DNA of 64,000 nt from Aquipuribacter sp. SD81 (GCF_037153975.1 NZ_JBBAYJ010000006.1:62001-126000); one strand, 5' to 3'. Numbered from the stretch's first letter, positions 9,558 to 18,873 are shown. Made by a program: numbers and translations. The notes: generated by a model not told the origin, from the letters alone.

Positions 9558-9597
9558 ACCCGTCCGGGACCGGGACCGCACCCGGTCCCGGACGGGT
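9558..9597 (+). other. Intercistronic stem-loop 2 before ytfR-like gene
   Basis: Perfect 17-bp stem ACCCGTCCGGGACCGGG (9558-9574) with complementary arm 9581-9597 and loop ACCGCA. It lies just ahead of the AAAGGAGAGG ribosome-binding site for the ATPase gene. Such a strong hairpin inside an importer operon fits attenuation or transcript processing that keeps binding protein above ATPase/permease; function is inferred. Confidence 0.75.
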
Positions 9598-9618
9598 CAC
9601 CAAAGGAGAGGGTCGACG

Positions 9619-11139
9619 ATGACTGACAGCCCCGCCGCCGTCGTGGAGATGCGCGGCATCGAGGTGGCGTTCCCCGGGGTGAAGGCGCTGGACGGCGTCG
9701 ACCTCGTGCTCCGCCGCGGCGAGGTCCACGCGCTCATGGGCGAGAACGGCGCCGGGAAGTCGACGCTCATCAAGGCGCTGACCGGCGTCAACCGGATCGA
9801 CGCGGGCGAGGTCCGCGTCGACGGTGAGGTCGTGCACCTGGGCGGGCCGGCCGACGCGCAGGCCGCCGGCATCAGCACCGTGTACCAGGAGGTCAACCTC
9901 TGCGAGAACCTGTCGGTCGCGGAGAACGTCATGCTCGGGCACGAGGTGAGCCGCTTCGGCCTCGCCGACTGGCGCTCGACCCGCAAGCAGGCCCGCCGCC
10001 ACCTCTCGTCGCTCGGCCTCGACATCGACCCGGGCTCGCTGCTGGGCGACCACAGCCTCGCGATCCAGCAGCTCGTCGCCATCGCGCGGGCCATGGTCGT
10101 GGACGCGAAGGTCCTCGTCCTGGACGAGCCGACCTCGAGCCTCGACACCGACGAGGTCGCCACCCTGTTCCGCGTCGTGCGCGACCTCCGCGACCGCGGT
10201 GTCGCCATCCTCTTCGTCACGCACTTCCTCGAGCAGGTCTACGAGCTGTGCGACCGCATGACGATCCTGCGGAACGGCGAGCTCGTCGGCGAGCACCTCA
10301 CCAGCGAGCTGGACCGCCGGTCCCTCGTCGCCGCCATGATCGGGGCCTCGCTCGACGAGCTCGAGGCCATGGAGCACACCGCGACCCGCCACCAGGTGAC
10401 GAGCGACGAGCCCCTGCTCGAGGCCGAGGGCCTGGGTCGCAGCAACGCCATCCGCCCGTTCGACCTCGCGATCCGACCCGGCGAGGTCGTCGGCCTGGCC
10501 GGCCTGCTGGGGTCCGGGCGCACCGAGCTCGCGCGCCTGCTCACGGGCGCTGACCGCGCCGACACCGGGACCCTCAAGGTCGACGGGTCCGTCACGCGGC
10601 TCCGCACCCCCCGCGCGGCGCTGGCGCGTGACATCGCCTACTCCTCGGAGAGCCGCAAGACCGAGGGCATCGTCGGGGACCTCACGGTCCGCGACAACAT
10701 CGTGCTCGCCATGCAGGCCGCACGGGGCTGGGCGCGGAAGCTGCCCGCCTCGACGGTCGACGAGATCGTCGAGCGCTACATGAAGGCGCTGGACATCCGA
10801 CCCGCCAACTCGGACGCCCTCATCAAGAACCTGTCCGGCGGCAACCAGCAGAAGGTGCTGCTCGCCCGGTGGCTGGCGACCGAGCCCCGTGTGCTCGTCC
10901 TGGACGAGCCCACCCGAGGCATCGACGTCGGCGCGAAGGCCGAGATCCAGCGCCTGGTCTCGCGGCTGGCCGAGGACGGCCTCGCCGTGCTCTTCATCTC
11001 CGCGGAGCTCGAGGAGGTGCTGCGGCTGAGCCATCGCATCGCCGTGATGCGCGACCGGGAGAAGGTGGCCGAGATCGACAACGACGAGACCGTGACGCTC
11101 GACAGCGTCATCAAGCTGATCGCCGGGAGCGCGGCGTGA
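9619..11139 (+). CDS. ytfR: Sugar ABC transporter ATP-binding protein, two NBDs (YtfR type)
   Basis: 506 aa cytoplasmic ATPase with two fused nucleotide-binding domains, as in RbsA/AraG/YtfR. N-terminal domain: Walker A GENGAGKST (~40), atypical signature HSLAIQQLVAIARA, Walker B VLVLDEPTSSLD. C-terminal domain: degenerate P-loop GLLGSGRTE, signature NLSGGNQQKVLLARWL, Walker B VLVLDEPTRGIDVG. Strong SD AAAGGAGAGG precedes ATG 9619. The stop overlaps the GTG of the first permease by 4 nt (GTGA). Drives import of the pentose bound by the upstream lipoprotein. Confidence 0.94.
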   Translation: MTDSPAAVVEMRGIEVAFPGVKALDGVDLVLRRGEVHALMGENGAGKSTLIKALTGVNRIDAGEVRVDGEVVHLGGPADAQAAGISTVYQEVNLCENLSVAENVMLGHEVSRFGLADWRSTRKQARRHLSSLGLDIDPGSLLGDHSLAIQQLVAIARAMVVDAKVLVLDEPTSSLDTDEVATLFRVVRDLRDRGVAILFVTHFLEQVYELCDRMTILRNGELVGEHLTSELDRRSLVAAMIGASLDELEAMEHTATRHQVTSDEPLLEAEGLGRSNAIRPFDLAIRPGEVVGLAGLLGSGRTELARLLTGADRADTGTLKVDGSVTRLRTPRAALARDIAYSSESRKTEGIVGDLTVRDNIVLAMQAARGWARKLPASTVDEIVERYMKALDIRPANSDALIKNLSGGNQQKVLLARWLATEPRVLVLDEPTRGIDVGAKAEIQRLVSRLAEDGLAVLFISAELEEVLRLSHRIAVMRDREKVAEIDNDETVTLDSVIKLIAGSAA

Positions 11140-12272
11140 GCGCCCCGGCGCAGCAGGACGCGCCACGGCCCGCCGGCGACGCGTCCTCCGGCCCCGGCCT
11201 CCTCGCGCGTGCCACGCGGCACCGCCTCTTCTGGCCGCTGGTGGCCCTCGTGCTGCTGCTGCTCGCGAACACGCTGCGCGCTCCGGACTTCCTCGCCGTC
11301 GAGGTGCGCGACGGCGCGCTCTACGGCGCACCGATCAACATCCTCCGCAACGGCTCCTCGCTGCTCCTGGTCTCCCTCGGCCTCACGCTCGTCATCGCGA
11401 CCCGCGGCATCGACCTCTCGGTCGGGGCGGTCATCGCGATCTCGGGTGCGGTGTCGACGGCCTGGATCGCCGGGTCGCCGGACCCCGGCTCCCCGGCCAC
11501 CGTGCTGGTGGCGGTGCTGCTCGCGATCGTGCTGTGCGGCGTGCTCGGCGCGTGGAACGGCTTCCTCGTCAGCGTGCTCGGGATCCAACCCATCATCGCG
11601 ACGCTGGTCCTCCTCACCGCGGGCCGCGGGGTCGCCATGCTCATCACCGGCGGCATGATCACGACGGTCACGAGCCCTCCCTTCCGGCAGATCGGCGGCG
11701 GTCACCTGCTCGGCGTCCCGGTCCCTGTCGTCATCGCGGCGGTGGTGCTCGTCGTGCTCATCGTGCTGACCCGGCGCACCGCCCTCGGCGTCCTCATCGA
11801 GTCCGTCGGCATCAACCCCTCCTCGAGCCGGCTGGCGGGTGTGCGGGCCCGCGGACTGGTGTGGACCGTCTACGTCATCAGCGCGGTGCTGGCCGGCATA
11901 GCCGGGCTCATCATCGCCTCGACGACGATGGCCGCCGACGCCAACAACGCCGGCCTGTTCATCGAGCTGGACGCCATCCTCGCCGTCGTCATCGGCGGGA
12001 CGCTGCTGTCGGGCGGTCGGTTCTCGCTCATGGGCACGGTCGTCGGTGTCCTCGTCATCCAGACGCTGACCCTCAGCGTCACCGTGCTCGGCATCCCGCC
12101 GTCGGTGACGCCCCTGTTCAAGGCCGTGGTCGTCATCGTCGTCGTCCTCGCGCAGTCGCCGAAGGGACGGACGCTCCTGGCCGCGCGCCGGCGTCGACGG
12201 CCTGCCGCTGCCGCCCCCGCCACGGCCGGCGCCCCCGGCGCCACGACGCAGAAGGAGACGGTGTCGCGATGA
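11136..12272 (+). CDS. ytfT: Sugar ABC transporter permease (YtfT type)
   Basis: 378 aa integral membrane permease of the AraH/RbsC family. The GTG at 11136 is chosen because it overlaps the ATPase stop as GTGA and places a short basic N-terminus before the first hydrophobic helix (LFWPLVALVLLLLANTL). Family segments include SLLLVSLGLTLVIATRGIDLSVGA, ISGAVSTAWIAG and VVIGGTLLSGGRFSL. About 9-10 membrane segments can be traced, ending in an Ala/Arg-rich tail. It forms the heterodimeric channel with the next gene, which it overlaps by ATGA. Confidence 0.92.
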   Translation: MSAPAQQDAPRPAGDASSGPGLLARATRHRLFWPLVALVLLLLANTLRAPDFLAVEVRDGALYGAPINILRNGSSLLLVSLGLTLVIATRGIDLSVGAVIAISGAVSTAWIAGSPDPGSPATVLVAVLLAIVLCGVLGAWNGFLVSVLGIQPIIATLVLLTAGRGVAMLITGGMITTVTSPPFRQIGGGHLLGVPVPVVIAAVVLVVLIVLTRRTALGVLIESVGINPSSSRLAGVRARGLVWTVYVISAVLAGIAGLIIASTTMAADANNAGLFIELDAILAVVIGGTLLSGGRFSLMGTVVGVLVIQTLTLSVTVLGIPPSVTPLFKAVVVIVVVLAQSPKGRTLLAARRRRRPAAAAPATAGAPGATTQKETVSR

Positions 12273-13312
12273 GCGCCCAGGCACCCTCGAAGCCGGCACC
12301 GGTGCCGGACGCACCCCGCGGCGGGGCCGCGGCCCGTCGCACGCGTCGCGGTCGGCTGCCGCGCGTCGACGCCCGCTACCTGCAGCTCGCGGCCACCTTC
12401 GGCGTGCTCATCGCCATGTTCGTGCTCGGCGGGCTGCGCTACGACAACTTCGTCAGCGGCGCGATCATCTCGAACCTCTTCATCAACAACGCCTTCCTCA
12501 TCGTCATCGCCGTCGGCATGACCTTCGTCATCCTCACCGGGGGCATCGACCTGTCCGTCGGCGCGGTGGCAGCACTGTCCGGTGTGCTCGCGGCACGGCT
12601 GTTCGAGGCGGGCTGGCCCTCACCCGTCGTCATCCCGCTCGTCATCCTCGTGGGGACGGTCATCGGCACGGTGTCCGGCCTGATCATCCACTACTTCGAC
12701 GTGCAGCCCTTCGTCGCGACGCTGGCGGCGCTGTTCTTCGCGCGCGGGCTCGCCTTCGTGGTGAGCCTGCAGTCGATCCCGATCTCCAACGAGGTGGTGG
12801 TGGCGCTGTCGGGCACGCGGCTGCCGCTTGTCGGCGGCTTCTCGGTCACGCCGAGCGTCCTCATCGCGGCCCTCGTCGTGCTGCTCGCCTTCGTGGTGCT
12901 GCACTTCACGCGGTTCGGCCGGACCGTCTACGCCATCGGCGGCAGCGAGTCCTCGGCGTCCCTCATGGGTCTGCCGGTCGCGCGCACCAAGGTCCTCGCC
13001 TACACGATCAGCGGCACCTGCGCCGGGCTCGGGGGGTTCCTCTTCGCGGTCTTCTCGCGTTCCGGCTACTCCCTGACCGGCGTCGGCCTGGAGCTCGACG
13101 CCATCGCGGCCGTCGTCATCGGCGGCACCCTGCTGACAGGCGGCAGCGGCTTCGTGCTGGGGTCCGTGATCGGCGTCCTGGAGCTCGGTCTCATCCAGAC
13201 GATCATCACCTTCGAGGGCACGCTGAGCTCCTGGTGGACCCGCATCGTCATCGGCCTGCTGCTCCTCGCCTTCGTCGTCCTGCAGCGGGTGATCACGGCC
13301 AGACGGGGCTGA
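12269..13312 (+). CDS. yjfF: Sugar ABC transporter permease (YjfF type)
   Basis: 347 aa second permease of the YtfQRT-YjfF importer. ATG 12269 overlaps the previous stop (ATGA) and is preceded by AAGGAGACGG. A Pro/Arg-rich cytoplasmic N-terminus of about 30 residues leads to the first helix (FGVLIAMFVLGGLRY). Conserved stretches: FLIVIAVGMTFVILTGGIDLSVGA, GRTVYAIGGSESSASLMG and VVIGGTLLTGGSGFVLG. Last gene of the transporter unit; the repressor gene follows after 141 nt. Confidence 0.92.
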   Translation: MSAQAPSKPAPVPDAPRGGAAARRTRRGRLPRVDARYLQLAATFGVLIAMFVLGGLRYDNFVSGAIISNLFINNAFLIVIAVGMTFVILTGGIDLSVGAVAALSGVLAARLFEAGWPSPVVIPLVILVGTVIGTVSGLIIHYFDVQPFVATLAALFFARGLAFVVSLQSIPISNEVVVALSGTRLPLVGGFSVTPSVLIAALVVLLAFVVLHFTRFGRTVYAIGGSESSASLMGLPVARTKVLAYTISGTCAGLGGFLFAVFSRSGYSLTGVGLELDAIAAVVIGGTLLTGGSGFVLGSVIGVLELGLIQTIITFEGTLSSWWTRIVIGLLLLAFVVLQRVITARRG

Positions 13313-13453
13313 CCCCCGGGGCCGCGCGTCCCGGCCGGCTCGAGACCACGTCCACCCCAGCCCCGCACCGCCGTCGAGAGGGTGGTCCCCGTGAGCACGG
13401 TCCAGCCGTCCCGTCGGCGTCGCGCCGGTAGCCTCCGCAGCACAGGAGGAGCC

Positions 13454-14485
13454 GTGGCCGCGCAGAGACCCGACCGAGCACCGGTCATGCACGACGTGGC
13501 CCGGCTCGCGGGCGTCTCGCACCAGACGGTCTCGCGGGTGCTCAACGACCACCCGCACGTGCGCGAGGAGACCCGGCGCAGGGTCGAGGAGGCCATCGCC
13601 ACCCTCGGCTACCGGCCGAACGCCGCGGCCCGCACGCTCGTGACGAGCCGCACCCGAACGCTCGGGGTGGTGGCGGCGGGCACGACGCTCTTCGGTCCCG
13701 CGAGCACGATGCTCGCGATCGAGCAGGCCGCCCGCTCGCACGGCTACTCCGTCACCGTGGCCTCGCTGCCCGACCTGTCGACGGAGGCCGTCTCGGAGGC
13801 CTTCGGCTACCTCGAGAGCCTGCGGGTGGCCGGCGTCGTCGTCATCGCCCCGCAGCGCACGGCCGCCGACGCGATGCTCGAGCTCCCGGCCGACCTGCCG
13901 GTCGTCGCGGTCGACGGCGGCCTCGACGCGGACCTGCCGATCGTGTGCGTCGACCAGGCCGAGGGCGCCCGGCTCATGACCGAGCACCTCCTCGCCCTCG
14001 GCCACCGCACGGTGCACCACGTGGCGGGTCCGGCGGACTGGCTCGAGGCCGAGGAGCGCGTCGTCGGCTGGCGGCAGATGCTCGAGGCCGCCGGCCGCCC
14101 GGTGCCCGAGGTGGTGCGGGGGGACTGGTCGGCCCGCAGCGGCTACGAGCGCGGCCGCGCGCTCGCCGCCGACCCGGACGTGACCGCCGTGTTCACCGCC
14201 AACGACCAGGTGGCCCTCGGGGTGCTGCGCGCGCTGGAGGAGGCCGGGCGGCGCGTGCCCGGCGACGTGAGCGTCGGCGGCTTCGACGACGTGCCGGAGG
14301 CCGAGTTCTACGGGCCCGGCCTCACGAGCGTGCGGCAGGGCTTCGGCGACGTGGGGGAGCGCAGCATCGCGACGCTGCTGTCCCTGCTCGAGGGGCGTGC
14401 GGTCGAGCTCGGGCGCGTGCCGTCGCGGACCGTGGCGCCGCGGCTCGTGCGTCGCCGGAGCACGGCTCCTCCCCCGCCCCGGTAG
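13454..14485 (+). CDS. LacI-family transcriptional repressor (candidate arabinose regulator)
   Basis: 343 aa. In-frame GTGs at 13382 and 13391 also exist, but the GTG at 13454 follows AGGAGG by 4 nt and is preceded by a TAGCCT -10-like hexamer (13429-13434), so it is preferred. An N-terminal LacI helix-turn-helix (MHDVARLAGVSHQTVSRVLN) and hinge (YRPNAAARTL) precede a periplasmic-binding-like effector domain (RTLGVVAAG ... TAVFTANDQVALGVLRALEE ... VGGFDDVPEA). It sits directly after the importer, and LacI-type boxes occur in the araD/ytfQ intergenic region, so it probably represses both divergent units in the absence of arabinose. The effector is inferred. Confidence 0.9.
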   Translation: MAAQRPDRAPVMHDVARLAGVSHQTVSRVLNDHPHVREETRRRVEEAIATLGYRPNAAARTLVTSRTRTLGVVAAGTTLFGPASTMLAIEQAARSHGYSVTVASLPDLSTEAVSEAFGYLESLRVAGVVVIAPQRTAADAMLELPADLPVVAVDGGLDADLPIVCVDQAEGARLMTEHLLALGHRTVHHVAGPADWLEAEERVVGWRQMLEAAGRPVPEVVRGDWSARSGYERGRALAADPDVTAVFTANDQVALGVLRALEEAGRRVPGDVSVGGFDDVPEAEFYGPGLTSVRQGFGDVGERSIATLLSLLEGRAVELGRVPSRTVAPRLVRRRSTAPPPPR

Positions 14486-14541
14486 GCGGGCACGCGGCCC
14501 CTGCGGTGGCGGCCCGCGTCCGCGCGGGCGACAGTCGGGGC

Positions 14542-14892
14542 ATGTCGGACAGCAGCAGCCAGCCGGACGACCTCGACGAGGTCCGTCGCGACTTCGAGGA
14601 CGCCGTCAACATGACCCCCAAGGAGCTGCGCGAGTGGCTCGACACCGACGAGTCGAAGGAGGTCGGGGACTCCTCCGGCGGCGGCGAGTCGACGGGCCAC
14701 GCGAGCGGGCGCCGCATCGTCGAGATCAAGGAGACGAAGAAGGCGGACCTCACCGACGACGACGTCGCCCACATGAGGAAGGTCGTCGGCTACGTCGCGC
14801 GTCACAGCAAGCAGCGTCCGGAGGGCGACGTCGAGGACACGCGGTGGCGCTACAGCCTCATGAACTGGGGCCACGACCCGCTCAAGAAGTAG
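14542..14892 (+). CDS. DUF3140 family protein
   Basis: 116 aa, acidic and hydrophilic, no signal or membrane segment. It matches the actinobacterial DUF3140 pattern: DEVRRDFEDAVNMTPKELREW near the start, a Gly/Ser linker, then DLTDDDVAHMRKVVGYVARH and DTRWRYSLMNWGHDP at the end. The biochemical role is unknown; the helical C-terminal half resembles DNA-binding or histone-like modules only vaguely. The ATG at 14542 has no clear Shine-Dalgarno but is preceded at 6 nt by a GACAGT -10-like hexamer, so the mRNA may be leaderless. Confidence 0.82.
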   Translation: MSDSSSQPDDLDEVRRDFEDAVNMTPKELREWLDTDESKEVGDSSGGGESTGHASGRRIVEIKETKKADLTDDDVAHMRKVVGYVARHSKQRPEGDVEDTRWRYSLMNWGHDPLKK

Positions 14893-14927
14893 CGCCGGCA
14901 CGCGGCCGCGCTGTCGGTGGCTGACCC

Positions 14928-14933
14928 TACCGT
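14928..14933 (+). promoter_or_regulatory. -10 element TACCGT of a candidate leaderless promoter
   Basis: TACCGT fits the actinobacterial TANNNT -10 and lies 6 nt before the ATG at 14940, which has no Shine-Dalgarno. Transcription would start at or next to the start codon. Confidence 0.5.
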
Positions 14934-14939
14934 GCGGTC

Positions 14940-15386
14940 ATGACTCCGACGGCCTCCGAGCACCAGGTGAGCGCGCGCGTCCAGGTGTCCTTCGACGCCG
15001 CCGACCCGCCGTCGCTCGCCCGGTTCTGGGCGCTGGCGCTCGGCTACGTCGAGCAGCCCCCGCCGCCCGGGTACGACACGTGGGACGCGTGGGCCGACGA
15101 GCAGGGCGTGCCCGCCGAGGAGCGCGACGGCTTCGCCGCGCTCGTCGACCCGGCGGGTCGTGGCCCGCGGCTGCTGTTCCAGCGGGTCCCCGAGGCGAAG
15201 AGCGCCAAGAACCGGGTGCACCTCGACGTGACCGTCAGCGGTCCCGACCACGACCGCGCCCTCGTCGACGCGCGCGTGCGCGAGCTCGAGGCCGCCGGTG
15301 GCCGCGTCCTCGCCGACCGCAGCGAGCGCGGCGAACGCTGGGTCGTCATGGCCGACCCCGAGGGCAACGAGCTCTGCGTGCAGTGA
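14940..15386 (+). CDS. VOC/glyoxalase-like domain protein
   Basis: 148 aa, a Glyoxalase_6-type vicinal-oxygen-chelate protein: VQVSFDAADPPSLARFWALALGY opens the first beta-alpha-beta module and HLDVTVSG ... GGRVLADRSERGERWVVMADPEGNELCV closes the second. Proteins of this type occur widely in actinobacteria, and their substrates are mostly unknown. A glutathione-independent lyase or small-molecule resistance role is possible but unsupported. Monocistronic, probably leaderless (TACCGT 6 nt upstream), converging on the GGDEF gene with a 19-nt gap. Confidence 0.8.
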   Translation: MTPTASEHQVSARVQVSFDAADPPSLARFWALALGYVEQPPPPGYDTWDAWADEQGVPAEERDGFAALVDPAGRGPRLLFQRVPEAKSAKNRVHLDVTVSGPDHDRALVDARVRELEAAGGRVLADRSERGERWVVMADPEGNELCVQ

Positions 15387-15405
15387 GGCGGCCGGCGGGC
15401 CGTCC

Positions 15406-17160
15406 TCAGCGGGGCAGCGCGCTGTGCGAGCGCTTGACCTCGTACATGAGGCGGTCCGCGCGGCGCACGAGGGACGCGGCGTCGTCACCGGCCCCCGACA
15501 GGGCGACCCCGGTGCTGACGGCGAGGCCGAGGTCCCGGCCGTCGACGAGGAGCGACGTCCGGAGCGCGCGCTCGAGGCGCCCCACAACCGCGGTCGCGTC
15601 CTCCGCGGTGGTGACCCCCGGGCAGCAGGCGACGAACTCGTCGCCGCCGAGCCGGCACACCACGTCGTCCGGGCGCAGGGTCGCGCGCAGCGTGTCCGCC
15701 ACCTGCTGCAGCACGCGGTCGCCGGTCTCGTGCCCGTAGCCGTCGTTGACGGCCTTGAAGCGGTCGAGGTCGAGGAAGAGCACCGCCACGCCCGGCACGC
15801 GCGGGTCCGCGAGCAGGCGGTCGACCTCCTCGGTGAGGTGGACCCGGTTCGACAGGCCGGTGAGCGGGTCGTGCAGCGCCAGCCGCGACAGCCGCTCCCG
15901 GGCGGCGCGCTGCTCGTGGACGTCGACGACCTGGGCCACCACCGACGTTCCGCCGTCGGAGTCCGGGAGCAGCGACAGGTGCACCTGCGTCCACAGCAGG
16001 CCCTGGCCCGGGACCCGGTGCCGCACCTCGACCTCTGCCGTCTCCAGACCGTCGTCGGCGAGCCGGTCCAGCACGGCCCGCAGCCGCAGCGAGTCGTCCG
16101 GGTGCAGGAGCTCGCGCCAGCGCACGGCCGAGGGGTCGCGGCGGAGCAGGCGCACGAGCGCCGGGTTGGGCCGCGTGAGCGACCACCCGCCGTCGGGTCC
16201 GCGGACCACGACGGCCTTGCCGATGACCGCGGCGTCGGTCGCCTGGCGCAGCTGCTCCAGGGACCGCGCCAGCTCCGCGGTGAGGGCGAGCGTGGTGGCG
16301 CGTCCGGTCGCGAGCGAGAGCCCGACCACGGTCACGACCACGACGAGGGACTGCACGAGCACCGCGCGCACCTGCACGTCGGCGACCGCGCCGAGGACGC
16401 CGTAGCCCGCGACCGCGGACGCGACGGCGAGAGAGGACCAGAGCAGGCCGAGCACCGCGGTCGTCGCGACGCCGACCCGGCTGCCCGCCCACACCGACAC
16501 CGCCACCGCGAGGAAGAGCAGCGGCAGGTCGACGGGCAGGACGAAGAGCAGCACGTACAGGCCGACGCCGACCGCCCCGATGCCGGCCGCCTCCGCCGCG
16601 GGGCGGGTACCGGGCCAGCGCGGCCGGCCCCGGGCGAGCAGCGCGCACGCGACGGCCGTGACGGCGAGCATCGTGCCGCCGTTGCGCACGACGAACAGCA
16701 GCAGCCCCTCGCCGAGGGGCTCGTCGAGCAGGGACGTGGCCGTCACCGCGGACGCGGTGCCGCTCACCAGGCCGGTGAGGGCGGAGGCGAGCAGGAGGCC
16801 GGTGAGGTCCCGCGGTGACCGCAGGGCCCGGTCGGGCACGAAGCGCACGACGAGGTGGTGACCCAGCGCGGCGTGGCCGCCGTTGACGAGGGCGAACACG
16901 GCGGCGGCGAGCAGCGGCAGGCCGGTGGCGGCGTTGACCGCGAACGAGGCGAGCACGAGGCCGGCGAGGGCGGCGCGTCGGGCGGCGGCGCGCCGCAGGA
17001 GCAGCAGCAGCGACACCCCGACCCCGGCGGCGGGCCAGGCGAGCGCGACCTGGGAGTCCTCGGGCCGCGCCGCGCGGCCGAGGTACGTGGCGGCCGCGTA
17101 CGCCAGGGCCACGGCGAGGGCGACACCCAGGCAGCGCGCGAGGCGCGCGGGTGGGGCCAC
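15406..17160 (-). CDS. Membrane diguanylate cyclase (MASE1-PAS-GGDEF)
   Basis: 584 aa. GTG start at 17160 follows GAGGAGG. Residues ~1-300 form a multi-helix MASE1-like sensor ([35 protein letters not shown] and others). A PAS-like segment (~305-415) contains [19 protein letters not shown]. The GGDEF domain (~425-580) has [31 protein letters not shown] and the intact active site RLGGDEFV (~503-510). An RPDD sequence five residues before GGDEF is a classic RxxD inhibitory site, so feedback inhibition by c-di-GMP is expected. No EAL domain. A cyclase making c-di-GMP in response to an unknown signal; several other c-di-GMP-type proteins are encoded within 15 kb. Confidence 0.92.
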   Translation of the reverse strand: MAPPARLARCLGVALAVALAYAAATYLGRAARPEDSQVALAWPAAGVGVSLLLLLRRAAARRAALAGLVLASFAVNAATGLPLLAAAVFALVNGGHAALGHHLVVRFVPDRALRSPRDLTGLLLASALTGLVSGTASAVTATSLLDEPLGEGLLLFVVRNGGTMLAVTAVACALLARGRPRWPGTRPAAEAAGIGAVGVGLYVLLFVLPVDLPLLFLAVAVSVWAGSRVGVATTAVLGLLWSSLAVASAVAGYGVLGAVADVQVRAVLVQSLVVVVTVVGLSLATGRATTLALTAELARSLEQLRQATDAAVIGKAVVVRGPDGGWSLTRPNPALVRLLRRDPSAVRWRELLHPDDSLRLRAVLDRLADDGLETAEVEVRHRVPGQGLLWTQVHLSLLPDSDGGTSVVAQVVDVHEQRAARERLSRLALHDPLTGLSNRVHLTEEVDRLLADPRVPGVAVLFLDLDRFKAVNDGYGHETGDRVLQQVADTLRATLRPDDVVCRLGGDEFVACCPGVTTAEDATAVVGRLERALRTSLLVDGRDLGLAVSTGVALSGAGDDAASLVRRADRLMYEVKRSHSALPR

Positions 17161-17190
17161 GGGGCGCCTCCTCGGTTCGGTCGGGTCGAG

Positions 17191-17208
17191 AGGGGCCGCT
17201 CGGCCCCT
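17191..17208 (-). other. Hairpin in the 5' leader of the GGDEF gene
   Basis: 8-bp perfect stem (AGGGGCCG at 17191-17198, CGGCCCCT at 17201-17208) with a 2-nt loop, about 30 nt upstream of the GGDEF gene start on the minus strand. It may influence translation; no known riboswitch was recognised. Confidence 0.35.
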
Positions 17209-17324
17209 TCCGGCATATCGGTACGCCGGGGACCGGACCTGAGCCGGCAGCCGGCCGTCGCACCCGCGGCGTCGACCCGCGCACCGGAGACGGTGGTGGG
17301 CGGTGCCGGCCCGTCGGGACGGGC

Positions 17325-17330
17325 TACCGT
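17325..17330 (+). promoter_or_regulatory. -10 element TACCGT of the dcd leaderless promoter
   Basis: TACCGT ends 6 nt before the GTG start of dcd at 17337 and no Shine-Dalgarno lies between, as expected for a leaderless transcript. Confidence 0.55.
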
Positions 17331-17336
17331 CGTCCC

Positions 17337-17915
17337 GTGCTCCTCTCCGACACCGACGTCGCCGCCGCGGTGGCGGCGGGCGAGATCGTGCTCGAGCCGT
17401 TCGAGGCGACGATGGTCCAGCCGAGCAGCGTCGACGTCCGCGTCGACAAGTGGTTCCGGCTGTTCGACAACCACCGCTACGGCCTCATCGACCCGGCCGT
17501 CGAGCAGCCCGACCTCACGCGGCTCGTCGAGGTCCCGGCCGGGGAGTCGTTCGTGCTGCACCCGGGCGAGTTCGTGCTGGGCTCGACCTACGAGCAGGTG
17601 ACGCTCGGGCCCGGGCTCGCCGCTCGGCTCGAGGGCAAGTCGAGCCTCGGCCGCCTCGGGCTCCTCACGCACTCCACGGCCGGGTTCATCGACCCCGGCT
17701 TCTCCGGGCACGTCACCCTCGAGCTGTCCAACATGGCGACGCTGCCGATCGCGCTGTGGCCGGGCATGAAGATCGGCCAGCTGTGCTTCTTCCGGCTGTC
17801 GAGCCCCGCGGCGCACCCGTACGGCTCCGGCGACGGGCGGCACAACCGATACCAGGGCCAGCGGGGGCCCACGGCCAGCCGGTCGTGGCAGAACTTCCAC
17901 CGCAGCGAGGTCTGA
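17337..17915 (+). CDS. dcd: dCTP deaminase (dUMP-forming type)
   Basis: 192 aa. Deaminates dCTP, and in the actinobacterial bifunctional form also removes pyrophosphate to give dUMP for thymidylate synthesis. The start at GTG 17337 gives the family N-terminus ([16 protein letters not shown]). Conserved segments: [68 protein letters not shown] (catalytic Glu region) and [15 protein letters not shown]. The C-terminal [15 protein letters not shown] is the lid that closes over nucleotide. The downstream gene begins 5 nt after the stop. Confidence 0.96.
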   Translation: MLLSDTDVAAAVAAGEIVLEPFEATMVQPSSVDVRVDKWFRLFDNHRYGLIDPAVEQPDLTRLVEVPAGESFVLHPGEFVLGSTYEQVTLGPGLAARLEGKSSLGRLGLLTHSTAGFIDPGFSGHVTLELSNMATLPIALWPGMKIGQLCFFRLSSPAAHPYGSGDGRHNRYQGQRGPTASRSWQNFHRSEV

Positions 17916-17920
17916 GCGCG

Positions 17921-18820
17921 GTGCCCGGGCTGCGCCGCCGCGCCGTCGCCGACCCCTACGAGCCGCTCCGGCGACGGCACCTGCTGCTCGTGCCGACGGT
18001 CGTGGGCGTCGACCAGGTCGACGCCCTCGTGCGCTGCTGGTACCCCCTCTCGGACCTCGTCGGGACCGGGACGGCGGACCTCGACGGCCGCGCCGCGCTG
18101 CACGGCCCGCACGAGCTCAGCACCGAGGCCGCGGTCTCCGCCGACGTGCCGACCCCCTGGTCGGTCGCCTACGACCTCGAGGTCGAGCGCGGCGCCCGGG
18201 AGCCGTCGCCGCCCGCGCGCCGTCCGGACGGGCTGCACCGGGCCTTCCCGGACGGGCTGCCCACGGGGGCGGAGCTCGCGGGGCTCGAGCTGCTGCTCGC
18301 GCTCGCCCGCCGCCTCGACGGCGCCGTGCGGCCGACGGGCCAGCACGAGGCGCTCGTGCCGGACCACGCGACGGCCCTGGAGACCCGGGTCGTCTCGCCC
18401 ACGTGGGTGCGCCCGGCCGACGTCGCGGCCGTGTGCGCGCAGGAGGGCGAGGGGGTCACGGTCGCGGTCGGCGGGGACGCCTCGCCCGCGGCGCTGGAGC
18501 AGCCGGACGGCACGCCCTTCGTCGTGCACCTGCCGGTCGGCCCGGCCGGGGCCGTCGTCGTGGAGGGGCAGGTCGCGCTGCGTCCCGAGCCCGCCGTCGC
18601 CGGCGAGTCGTTCGGCGCGGGACCCATGGCGGTCTACGACGTGCGCTGGGTGGCGCCCGAGGAGGAGTGGCACCTCGCCGAGCACCTGGAGGGCGTCGCC
18701 CTCGCGTGCCGCGAGCGGGTGCGCGGACCGATCGCGGCGGTCACCCGCACCCTCGCGGAGCTGGGCGGCGGCGTGGTGGTCGACGCCGACGGGTTCCTCG
18801 TCGACCGCTACCAGGTCTGA
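17921..18820 (+). CDS. Hypothetical protein downstream of dcd
   Basis: 299 aa from GTG 17921, 5 nt after the dcd stop and therefore probably cotranscribed. Not recognised. Soluble, no signal peptide or membrane helix. It begins with a basic patch (LRRRAVADPYEPLRRRH) followed by LLLVPTVVGVDQVDALVRCWYPL, and has a central LAGLELLLALARRLDGAVRP segment and a C-terminal part with YDVRWVAPEEEWHLAEHLEGVALACRER. Codon use matches neighbours. The start is chosen for adjacency and because the basic N-terminus precedes the first beta strand. A nucleotide-metabolism role could be guessed only from position. Confidence 0.6.
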   Translation: MPGLRRRAVADPYEPLRRRHLLLVPTVVGVDQVDALVRCWYPLSDLVGTGTADLDGRAALHGPHELSTEAAVSADVPTPWSVAYDLEVERGAREPSPPARRPDGLHRAFPDGLPTGAELAGLELLLALARRLDGAVRPTGQHEALVPDHATALETRVVSPTWVRPADVAAVCAQEGEGVTVAVGGDASPAALEQPDGTPFVVHLPVGPAGAVVVEGQVALRPEPAVAGESFGAGPMAVYDVRWVAPEEEWHLAEHLEGVALACRERVRGPIAAVTRTLAELGGGVVVDADGFLVDRYQV

Positions 18821-18873
18821 GGTCGTCGGCGCGGGTTCTGCCGGAGGCCTCCCCCCCGGAGGCGTGACGGCCC

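Noticed and set aside
13382-13453. Longer LacI start at GTG 13382 or 13391
   Set aside because: Neither has a ribosome-binding site, whereas GTG 13454 follows AGGAGG and a TAGCCT -10-like hexamer lies between.
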